A DNA stretch of 5,449 nucleotides from Abditibacteriota bacterium. GTDB taxonomy: Bacteria; Armatimonadota; UBA5829. The notes under the pieces were generated by a model. It had not been told where the DNA came from and searched no databases. It saw nothing but the letters and a program-made list of their open reading frames with translations. The stretch spans positions 1-5,449 of the forward strand of contig JAGDAG010000180.1 of assembly GCA_017959625.1 (NCBI GenBank). Reading direction: 5' to 3'. This document shows, in pieces, positions 1 to 5,449 of the stretch (its first letter is position 1; every line of letters starts with the position of its first letter). The position numbers were made by a program, and so were the translations under genes.

Positions 1-939
1 AATAAAGAAAGTGGTGGGGCTTATAAGGGGCCAGGTGATCGCCCAGAATTTATGCCAGCCTCCCGCTCCGTCAAGCTCCGCCGCTTCGTAAAGATTGGCG
101 GAGACCCCCTGAAGGGCCGCCAGATACAGTATCATGCTGGTTCCGCCCAGGCCGCCCCACAGGCCCATTATGATGAGGGAGGGCTTGGACCATTCCGAGG
201 TGCCCAGCCAGTCGGGAGGCACCATGAAGAAGCCCTGGATCTCGTGGGAGAGCACGCCGAACTTTGCCGCTATGAAGGCCACCACCGCAAAGCCCAGCAC
301 AAAGCAGCACACTGTGTAGGGCAGGCCTTCGAATTCTATGTTCAGCTTGCCGATGGCCCACTTTATAAAGGAGAGCACCGCCAGGAAATAGGCCATGATG
401 AATATCCAGAAAAGCAGCATTATGAAAATGTTGAACAGCAGTCCCACCCAGGGATATGCGGGATTGTAGATCTTCATGCCGGCGTTCCTGAGAAACATGT
501 TTATGATACCGGTCTCGTTGTTGTACATGTATTTCCACAGTATCAGCAGCGCAACGCCTCCCGATACGGAGGGCAGGAAATAAACCGTTCTGAAAAAGGT
601 GATGCCCACAAGCTTCTGGTTCATGACCAGGGCGCACAGAAGCGAAGCGGCGATGCCCAGCGGGATGCCTATCAGCAGATATACCGTGTTATACAGATAC
701 TGCCAGAAAAAGGGGTCGTTGGCCACGCGCCTGGTCCCTTCGGTATGGAAGCCCAGGAGCAGACGGAAGTTTTCGATGCCTATCCACGCCGGTTTTCCGA
801 AAATGTTCCAGTCGGTAAACGCCATGAACAGCGATACGACCACCGGTATCAGCGTGAAAGACAAAAAACCGATAAGGTTCGGCGCCAGGAAGCCCCAGGC
901 CGCGATCACTTCGGATTTGTTGTATTTTTCTCTTGCCAT
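1..939 (-). CDS. MalF/UgpA-type ABC transporter permease (3' partial)
   Basis: Inner-membrane permease of a carbohydrate-uptake ABC transporter, partner of the upstream binding protein. The frame is open from ATG 939 to the left edge: 313 codons, no stop. The start is fixed by AAGGA seven bases upstream. Visible: TM1 about 14-38 ('FLAPNLIGFLSFTLIPV'), TM2 about 83-105, TM3 about 115-135 ('FFRTVYFLPSVSGGVALLI'), 'TGIINMFLRNAG' at 143-154, 'PPDWLGTSEWSKPSLIIMGLW' split around 241-261, and the EAA loop 'YEAAELDGAGGWHKFWAIT' at 284-302 (E285, A286, A287, G291), which docks on the ATPase. The last one or two helices lie outside. In ordinary UgpA-like permeases the EAA loop lies near residue 195-205. 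Here it is about 85 residues later, because residues about 155-240 contain two extra hydrophobic stretches. A MalG-type permease is expected next. The specific substrate is unknown. Confidence 0.93.
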   Translation of the reverse strand, partial: MAREKYNKSEVIAAWGFLAPNLIGFLSFTLIPVVVSLFMAFTDWNIFGKPAWIGIENFRLLLGFHTEGTRRVANDPFFWQYLYNTVYLLIGIPLGIAASLLCALVMNQKLVGITFFRTVYFLPSVSGGVALLILWKYMYNNETGIINMFLRNAGMKIYNPAYPWVGLLFNIFIMLLFWIFIMAYFLAVLSFIKWAIGKLNIEFEGLPYTVCCFVLGFAVVAFIAAKFGVLSHEIQGFFMVPPDWLGTSEWSKPSLIIMGLWGGLGGTSMILYLAALQGVSANLYEAAELDGAGGWHKFWAITWPLISPTTFFI

Positions 940-946
940 TTTTTGG

Positions 947-951
947 TCCTT
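947..951 (-). promoter_or_regulatory. Ribosome binding site of the permease gene, overlapping the upstream stop
   Basis: The minus strand reads TAAGGA: the TAA stop of the binding protein (952-950) shares two bases with AAGGA (951-947), seven bases before the permease ATG at 939. This layout favours translational coupling of the two genes and confirms 939 as the start. Confidence 0.8.
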
Positions 952-2320
952 ATTTAACAAAGTTGGGGTTGTTCATGTTTCTGTCGATGATCTTGTTCAC
1001 TCTTTCGGCTATCTTGTCGCAGGCCGTGTCCATATCCTGCTGTCCCAGCCAGACCTTGCCCACCTCCAGGCTCCAGATCTGATTGAAATCGGTACTGGAT
1101 ATGTATAAAGATCTTTCCTGGGGCTTTGCGCCCTTGAGATCGTCCAGAACGTTCTGGTTTTCCGTTTCCTTGGGGTAATCCGGATTGAAAAGAAAGTTTT
1201 GTATGATCTCGGGAGTATTCATGGAAGGCACACCGTCGCCGTAATCCGCCACCAGATTCTGGTTTGCCAGGCCGGTAAGATGCACTATGAACTGTATCGC
1301 CTGGTCCCTGTTCCTGGAGGTCTTGGGGATACAGTAGGACTTCGAGAGAAGAAGATTGTTGGGACAGGGAGCCTTTGGAAAATGGGCTATGCCGAAATCC
1401 AGGTTCTTATAGTTCTGCCTGAAGGCTGTCACCATATAACGCCCCGTTATCAGCATGGCCACCTTGCCTTTGGCAAAAAGCAGCTGTTCTCCTCCCCAGC
1501 CTCCCGAGGAATCCAGGCTGGCCGCTTCGGAAGCGGAAGGTATCACTTTGGCCTTCATGCGCAGGGTCTCCCAGTAGCGCATCCCCATTTTGGCTTTTTC
1601 GCTGTTTATCACGCATCTTTTGCCGTCTTCGGAGTAAACGCTCCCGCCGAACATCCATGCAAAAATGTAAGGCGTCTCCATAACGTAGAGGCCTTTTTGT
1701 ATGGAGATCTTTCTTCCGTTGACTTCTTTGTAAAGGGTGAGTTTTTTGGCGGCCTCGAACATATCGTCCCAGGTCCAGTCTGCCGTGGGGTAAGGCACGC
1801 CGCATTCGTCGAACACCGTCTTGTTGTAAAAGAGGTTCAGGGAACACACGTTTTCGGGGATCCCTACCAGCTTTTCCCTGCCGGTGTCGTTTCCGTTTTC
1901 GTCTTTTTCACTGCAATACATATATTCGTGGAGCTCGGGATAAAATTTTTCCACGGGTATATTGTACTGCTTTATATACGGGGTGAGATCCAGCAGCAGA
2001 TCGTATTTGAAAAAGGTATAAAGGCTTTCCGCATCATAGGCAGCCATAACGTCGGGAGGAACGTCTCCCGCCAGCTGTGTCAGAAGCCTCTGAAGGCCGG
2101 AATCGATATCGTTGGTCACTTCGATGCCGGGATGGGATTTTTCGAAAAGAGATATGGTTTCTTCCCTTATGGGGCTGGGATCGACTACCCAGCGGATGGT
2201 GGTGATGCCCTTCTTTACCGGATGTATGGTGGCGGAAAGATATATCCCCAGGCCGATGACGATCACCGCCAGGAGGCATATCCCCGTTGTGGACATCACT
2301 TGTTTGATGGATTCTTTCAT
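950..2320 (-). CDS. Sugar-type ABC transporter substrate-binding protein (family 1)
   Basis: Extracytoplasmic binding protein, 456 residues, expected to deliver a sugar or oligosaccharide (possibly glycerol-phosphate) to the permease encoded next. The start at 2320 is supported by AAAGGA seven bases upstream. Hydrophobic residues 13-30 form a signal peptide or signal anchor. No lipobox is present: the only Cys there, C15, lies inside the hydrophobic core. The mature part shows the family-1 (SBP_bac_1, UgpB/MalE-like) pattern: 'IRWVVDPSP' strand at 42-50, 'GDVPPDV' at 85-91, 'YNKTVFDECGVPYP' with 'WTWDDMFEAAKKL' at 165-195, 'LFAKGKVAMLITGRY' at 281-295, 'IPKTSRNRDQAIQFIVHLTG' at 331-350, and a C-terminal amphipathic helix at about 430-446. 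Length is typical. The substrate cannot be read from sequence. It heads an operon with its own promoter and is followed after 10 nt by the permease gene. Confidence 0.93.
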   Translation of the reverse strand: MKESIKQVMSTTGICLLAVIVIGLGIYLSATIHPVKKGITTIRWVVDPSPIREETISLFEKSHPGIEVTNDIDSGLQRLLTQLAGDVPPDVMAAYDAESLYTFFKYDLLLDLTPYIKQYNIPVEKFYPELHEYMYCSEKDENGNDTGREKLVGIPENVCSLNLFYNKTVFDECGVPYPTADWTWDDMFEAAKKLTLYKEVNGRKISIQKGLYVMETPYIFAWMFGGSVYSEDGKRCVINSEKAKMGMRYWETLRMKAKVIPSASEAASLDSSGGWGGEQLLFAKGKVAMLITGRYMVTAFRQNYKNLDFGIAHFPKAPCPNNLLLSKSYCIPKTSRNRDQAIQFIVHLTGLANQNLVADYGDGVPSMNTPEIIQNFLFNPDYPKETENQNVLDDLKGAKPQERSLYISSTDFNQIWSLEVGKVWLGQQDMDTACDKIAERVNKIIDRNMNNPNFVK

Positions 2321-2327
2321 TGTCGGA

Positions 2328-2333
2328 TCCTTT
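2328..2333 (-). promoter_or_regulatory. Ribosome binding site of the substrate-binding protein gene
   Basis: AAAGGA on the minus strand, seven bases before ATG 2320. It fixes the start of the binding protein, which in turn places the hydrophobic signal segment at residues 13-30. Confidence 0.8.
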
Positions 2334-2355
2334 AGGTTTTTATCTTTCTATTTTA

Positions 2356-2384
2356 ATTATAAATGAAAACCGAGCTTTTGTAAA
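2356..2384 (-). promoter_or_regulatory. Sigma70-type promoter for the transporter operon
   Basis: On the minus strand, TTTACA (2384-2379, five of six consensus bases) is followed by exactly 17 bp and then a perfect TATAAT (2361-2356). Transcription would begin near 2349, leaving a leader of about 29 nt before the binding-protein ATG at 2320, with the ribosome site inside it. Position, spacing and direction all fit the transporter operon, so it is probably transcribed independently of dnaE. The 6-bp inverted repeat at 2376-2391 covers the -35 element. This is seen by eye and is not experimentally supported. Confidence 0.72.
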
Positions 2385-2391
2385 CACAAAA
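2376..2391. promoter_or_regulatory. Inverted repeat over the -35 element, candidate operator
   Basis: TTTTGT (2376-2381) and ACAAAA (2386-2391) are perfect inverted arms separated by AAAC. The site covers the whole -35 hexamer of the transporter promoter, where a bound repressor would block RNA polymerase. Sugar operons are often controlled this way by LacI- or GntR-family regulators, but no regulator gene is in view and the arms are A/T-dominated. Chance occurrence in AT-rich DNA is therefore quite possible. Confidence 0.35.
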
Positions 2392-2413
2392 AACAGCGGC
2401 GTATATTTTTTAG

Positions 2414-2422
2414 TTATCCACA
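2414..2422 (+). promoter_or_regulatory. DnaA box (TTATCCACA)
   Basis: Perfect match to the high-affinity bacterial DnaA box TTATNCACA, identical to the E. coli R1-type sequence. It lies in the gap between dnaE and the transporter operon and is paired with an oppositely oriented perfect box at 2436-2444. Whether DnaA binds here is untested. Confidence 0.6.
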
Positions 2423-2435
2423 GGTTGTCAACAAC

Positions 2436-2444
2436 TGTGAATAA
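2436..2444 (-). promoter_or_regulatory. DnaA box (TTATTCACA), inverted partner
   Basis: Read on the minus strand this is TTATTCACA, again a perfect TTATNCACA match. It faces the box at 2414-2422 across 13 bp that contain the quasi-palindrome TTGT-CA-ACAA (2425-2434). Together the two boxes form the arms of a hairpin. Confidence 0.58.
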
Positions 2445-2484
2445 AATATATTGCAGTGCGCCCTATATTAATAAAATATTATAT

Positions 2485-5449
2485 TTATATAATCTCTATA
2501 TGGGCTTTGCCGCCAACAAGATTCTGCAGGCTGTTTATGAATTCCCTGTTGTCCGTATCCACGCATACGGGAGTTGTGATCCGCTGAAGCTTGGCTATGT
2601 GGTCCAGCTCTATCACCATCCTGTCTTTGCCGGGATATGCGTCGGCCAGAAGCTTGACGCCGCTGAAATTGATCTCGTCGTCCTTGCTGAGACGGATGAT
2701 CAGCCTGCCGCCGGCGCCTTCGGGAGAAGCGGCGTCTCCCAGAAGCCTTATCCCCTCGCCTATAAGATCCAGATCCTTCTTTTCAGCCTTCCCTTCGGCG
2801 GCCTGGTCTTCCTCGCTGTCTCCGGAGTTTTCCGCTTTGCGTATCCTGACGGTCACCGCCGCTATTTTGTCCTGTTGGAGCAGCTCCTTCAGTTCTTCGT
2901 ATTTCTGGTTGAAGAACACTATTTCCCGGGTGCCGTAAAGATCCTCCAGCTGTATTTTGGCAAACTGCTGGTTTTTTCTGCTGGTCCTTACGTCCACGCT
3001 GCTTATTATGCCCGCCACGGTGCACTTTGAATTGTCGGCGAGTTCGCCGCAGCTGTAGGTGTTTGCGTCGGAATTTGACGCAAGCAGGCTTTTTTTGCTT
3101 TCCAGGGGATGCCCGGAAAAATAGATCCCGGCCAGTTCCTTTTCAAACTCCAGCACCGCTTCCTTCCGGAAATCCCTGCAGCTTTTGTATTGCTCCAGAT
3201 CGGGCCTTCCGGAAATGTCTATATCATCGAAAGCGTCAAACAGGCCGGTCTCGCGGGAAGACGAGCCGGCGGCGTTTTTTGCCGCATAATCCAGGATCTC
3301 GGGGACCGCCGTGAGCAGCCCCTGTCTGTTGGGGAAGATGCTGTCGAAGCAGCCCAGCTTTATGAGTATCTCCCAAAGGCTTTTGCCCGCCTGCTGCAGC
3401 CCCGCGGTCCTTTCCGCCAGTTCCACGGGGTCGGAGAAGGGGCCGTTTTTCTCCCGTTCGTCCGTCATGGCGTCCACTATGCCCTGGCCTATGCCCTTTA
3501 TGGCTCCCAGGCCGAAGCGTATGGCGGCTTTTCCCTCGTCGTCCTTTTCCACCGTAAAGTTGCAGAAAGAACTGTTTATATCGGGGGGCAGAAGCTTTAT
3601 GCCGAAGCTTTTCAGGTCTCTGATATAATTTGCAAGCTTGGCCGTATTGTCCTTGTTTGCCGAGAGCAGCGCAGCATAATATTCTGCGGGATAATTTGCC
3701 TTCATATAGGCGGTCTGATAAGCAAGGTGGGCGTAGCACACCGCGTGGGCCTTGTTGAAGGCGTAGCCCGCAAAGGGCTCTATCTGTTCGAAGATATCTG
3801 TCGCCGTTTTTTCGTTTATGTCGTTTTCCAGGGCGCCTTTTATGAAATCCGACTTCATTTCGTCCATTATCTGCTTTTTCTTTTTGGACATGGCCTTGCG
3901 CAGTATGTCAGCCTTGCCCAGAGAGAAGCCCCCTACGGCCTGGGCGATCTTCAGGACCTGCTCCTGGTAGCAGATGACTCCGTAGGTCTCCTTCAGGATG
4001 GGCTCCAGCACCGGATGGGTGTAGGTAATGGGGGCCGCGCCGAATTTGGATTTGATGAATTTCGGGATATACGCCATGGGGCCCGGGCGGAACAGGGCGA
4101 CTATAGCCGCCAGCTCCCGCACGGAGTTGGGCTTGAGTTCCACCACGTTTTTCGTCATTCCCGGAGATTCCAGCTGGAACACGCCGTTGGTCTCTCCCCT
4201 GCCCAGCATGTCAAAGGTCTTTTTGTCGTCAAGGGGTATCTTCAGCCTGTCCGTTTCTATGCCCCGGGTCTTCTTCACGTTCTCCACGGCGTCGGCCAGG
4301 ATAGTCAGGTTCCCCAGCCCCAGAAAGTCCATTTTCAGGAGCCCCACCCTTTCTATGCCCGTTTTCGGCAGCTGGGCGACCCTTTCGGCCTTTTCGGTGA
4401 CTTCTATGGGGACAAGGTCGTCCAGAGGACGGGCCGAGATAAGCACTCCCGCGGCGTGGATGCCCCTTGCCCTGTTGACGCCTTCCAGCTTCCGGGCGGT
4501 ATCGATAAGGGTTTTGACTTCGGGTTCTTTTTCATAGGCGTTCTTCAGCTCTTCCACCGTCTCCAGAGCGTCTTTTATGGTGGCTTTCGGCCCCGGATCG
4601 ACCATGTCGGATATCCGCTTCACATCCTTGAGTTCCATGCCCAGCACCCTGCCGCAGTCCGTGATGGAGCCTCTGGCCTTCATCTGGCTGAAGGTGGATA
4701 TCTGAGACACACACTCTCTGCCGTATTTTTCCGAAACGTAGTTTATGAGCTCGTCCCGGCGGTTGTCCTGTATGTCCAGATCGATATCGGGCATCTCCAC
4801 CCTTTCCGGGTTCAGGAACCTCTCAAAGGTGAGGCCGTATTCTATGGGGTCCACGTCGGTGATCCCCAGCCCGTAGCCAACGAGAGACGAGGCTGCGGAG
4901 CCCCTCACTCCCACGTAAATGCCGCTGCGGCGGGCAAAATCGGTGAAGTCCCGCACAATAAGCATATACAAAGGAAAGCCGCAGTCGTTTATGGTTTTCG
5001 CCTCGTATTTCAGCCGGGCAGTGTATTCTGCCGGAAGGGCTTCGGTCTTCAGCCTTTCTTTCAGGCCCTTCTCCGCTTCGGTGATCATATACTCCTCGGG
5101 GCTTATGCCGGCGGGGACTCCCGGGTCGGGCAGCTGCGAACGGTTGAACCCGAGTTTCACGTTGCATTTTTCGGCTATTTCCAGAGTGTTTGCGCACAGG
5201 TCGGGCCTGTCGGGAAACAGGGAAAGCATCTCGTCGCCGGATTTGATGTAGTATTTTTCCGGCTCGTACTGCATACGGTCCGGGTCGGATTTCATTTTTT
5301 TGGTTTGAATGCAGAGAAGAGTGTCGTGGGCGTCGCTGTCTTCCTTAAGGGTGTAATGGCTGTCGTTGGTGCAGACCGCTTTCAGCCCCATCTCGTCGGC
5401 AAGCTCCAGAAGAGCCTTTGCTACCTGTTTTTCTTCGGGGATGCCGTGA
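2485..5449 (-). CDS. dnaE: DNA polymerase III alpha subunit DnaE (5' partial)
   Basis: Catalytic subunit of the replicative DNA polymerase (C-family). The frame is open to the right edge, with 987 residues visible (first full codon 5448-5446). Residues before Met 5391 ('HGIPEEKQVAKALLELADE') still match DnaE, so that Met is internal and roughly 200 N-terminal PHP residues are missing. In order: PHP end with 'TNDSHY' (5353-5370); palm with 'VGVRGSAASS' and the catalytic acidic motif 'PDIDLDI' (4771-4791); the 'MDFLGLGNLTIL' block carrying the third palm Asp; fingers with 'RGIHAAGV', 'YQEQVLKIAQ' and 'YAFNKAHAVCYAHLAYQT'; helix-hairpin-helix near 'FGLGAIKGIGQG'; OB-fold starting 'CTVAGIISS'; short C-terminal domain ending 'HIEII'. 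Full length would be about 1,190 residues, normal for DnaE. Oddities: Ile where Phe is usual after the acidic triplet, a Gln-less clamp-motif candidate 'ETGLF', and an 18-residue charged insert in the OB-fold. No frameshift seen. Identification is secure. Confidence 0.97.
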   Translation of the reverse strand, partial: HGIPEEKQVAKALLELADEMGLKAVCTNDSHYTLKEDSDAHDTLLCIQTKKMKSDPDRMQYEPEKYYIKSGDEMLSLFPDRPDLCANTLEIAEKCNVKLGFNRSQLPDPGVPAGISPEEYMITEAEKGLKERLKTEALPAEYTARLKYEAKTINDCGFPLYMLIVRDFTDFARRSGIYVGVRGSAASSLVGYGLGITDVDPIEYGLTFERFLNPERVEMPDIDLDIQDNRRDELINYVSEKYGRECVSQISTFSQMKARGSITDCGRVLGMELKDVKRISDMVDPGPKATIKDALETVEELKNAYEKEPEVKTLIDTARKLEGVNRARGIHAAGVLISARPLDDLVPIEVTEKAERVAQLPKTGIERVGLLKMDFLGLGNLTILADAVENVKKTRGIETDRLKIPLDDKKTFDMLGRGETNGVFQLESPGMTKNVVELKPNSVRELAAIVALFRPGPMAYIPKFIKSKFGAAPITYTHPVLEPILKETYGVICYQEQVLKIAQAVGGFSLGKADILRKAMSKKKKQIMDEMKSDFIKGALENDINEKTATDIFEQIEPFAGYAFNKAHAVCYAHLAYQTAYMKANYPAEYYAALLSANKDNTAKLANYIRDLKSFGIKLLPPDINSSFCNFTVEKDDEGKAAIRFGLGAIKGIGQGIVDAMTDEREKNGPFSDPVELAERTAGLQQAGKSLWEILIKLGCFDSIFPNRQGLLTAVPEILDYAAKNAAGSSSRETGLFDAFDDIDISGRPDLEQYKSCRDFRKEAVLEFEKELAGIYFSGHPLESKKSLLASNSDANTYSCGELADNSKCTVAGIISSVDVRTSRKNQQFAKIQLEDLYGTREIVFFNQKYEELKELLQQDKIAAVTVRIRKAENSGDSEEDQAAEGKAEKKDLDLIGEGIRLLGDAASPEGAGGRLIIRLSKDDEINFSGVKLLADAYPGKDRMVIELDHIAKLQRITTPVCVDTDNREFINSLQNLVGGKAHIEII

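Larger units (their letters stand above)
2402..2450 (-). other. Imperfect inverted repeat / potential RNA hairpin downstream of dnaE
   Basis: In minus-strand RNA, the arm at 2444-2435 (UUAUUCACAG) pairs with the arm at 2423-2414 (CUGUGGAUAA) over 10 bp with one U-G wobble. Inside, UUG and CAA can extend the stem across a bulged C. Outside, UAUAUU (2450-2445) can pair with AAUAUA (2407-2402) across an unequal internal loop. It starts 35 nt after the dnaE stop codon. No U-run follows it, since the downstream bases are CTAAAAAA, so it is not a standard intrinsic terminator. It could protect the dnaE mRNA 3' end, or be only a by-product of two facing DnaA boxes. Confidence 0.5.
2321..2484. other. 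AT-rich intergenic region between dnaE and the transporter operon
   Basis: The only non-coding stretch, 164 bp, and visibly far more AT-rich than the genes. From the dnaE side it contains an almost pure A/T tract (2466-2484), the hairpin with two DnaA boxes (2402-2450), a candidate operator (2376-2391), a promoter (2356-2384) and a ribosome site (2328-2333). No convincing small gene and no intrinsic terminator with a U-tract were found for dnaE. Confidence 0.85.

Noticed and set aside
52..957. 301-residue open frame on the plus strand
   Set aside because: It lies antisense to the permease, whose membrane helices, EAA loop and ribosome site are clear. The translation is rich in His, Gln and Gly, with no recognisable domain, as expected for a shadow frame.
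1199..2335. 378-residue open frame on the plus strand
   Set aside because: Fully antisense to the substrate-binding protein gene, which has a family pattern along its whole length. No ribosome site or domain supports the plus-strand frame.
2425..2452. Plus-strand promoter (TTGTCA, 16 bp, TATATT)
   Set aside because: It would point into the 3' end of dnaE in antisense with no gene to serve. A/T-rich DNA readily produces such matches.
2402..2484. Intrinsic (U-run) terminator for dnaE
   Set aside because: The only solid hairpin is followed by an A-rich, not T-rich, stretch on the minus strand. The TGTTTTTTG at 2386-2394 has no GC-rich stem directly before it.
2402..2490. Chromosomal replication origin
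   Set aside because: Only two DnaA boxes and a short A/T tract are present, and no dnaA, dnaN or other origin-associated genes are in view. dnaE is not a usual origin neighbour. Kept only as an alternative to be tested by GC skew.
2320..3030. 236-residue open frame on the plus strand crossing the gap and the dnaE 3' end
   Set aside because: Most of it is antisense to conserved dnaE C-terminal sequence, and the remainder is translated AT-rich regulatory DNA.
5389..5391. ATG at 5391 as the start of dnaE
   Set aside because: The same frame is open to the edge, and the 19 residues upstream match DnaE ('HGIPEEKQVAKALLELA'), so this Met is internal.

Overview
The window holds three protein-coding genes, all on the minus strand, so transcription runs from high to low coordinates. 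They are the 3' five-sixths of dnaE (DNA polymerase III alpha subunit; its N-terminus lies beyond the right edge), a complete family-1 sugar-type ABC transporter substrate-binding protein, and the first 313 codons of a MalF/UgpA-type ABC permease whose C-terminus lies beyond the left edge. No RNA genes, mobile elements, CRISPR arrays or long repeats were seen. Long open frames on the plus strand are antisense shadows of these genes.

The organism is a bacterium that uses ordinary Shine-Dalgarno sites (AAAGGA, AAGGA). Coding DNA looks moderately GC-balanced, while the single intergenic gap is markedly AT-rich. The style of the transporter (SBP beginning 'IRWVVDPSP', permease ending 'LYEAAELDGAGGWHKF') recalls uncultured Armatimonadota/Abditibacteriota or PVC-type lineages. 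That is an impression from memory, not a search result, and should be held loosely.

Layout, in transcription order. (1) 5449-2485: dnaE, from the last part of the PHP domain through palm, thumb and fingers to the helix-hairpin-helix, OB-fold and C-terminal region. (2) 2484-2321: the only non-coding gap, 164 bp. It holds two perfect DnaA boxes in inverted orientation within a hairpin, then a strong sigma70-type promoter (TTTACA, 17 bp, TATAAT) with a small palindrome over its -35 element, then the ribosome site of the binding protein. (3) 2320-950: substrate-binding protein. (4) 939-1: permease, 10 nt after the previous stop codon with its ribosome site overlapping that stop, which points to translational coupling. 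A second permease (MalG/UgpE type) would be expected just beyond the left edge.

The DNA polymerase and the transporter are functionally unrelated neighbours, and the promoter in the gap makes the transporter its own operon. The window is mostly ordinary. The points most worth a second look are the inverted DnaA-box pair in the gap and an apparent two-helix insertion of about 85 residues in the permease. I see no evidence of a wholly new system.
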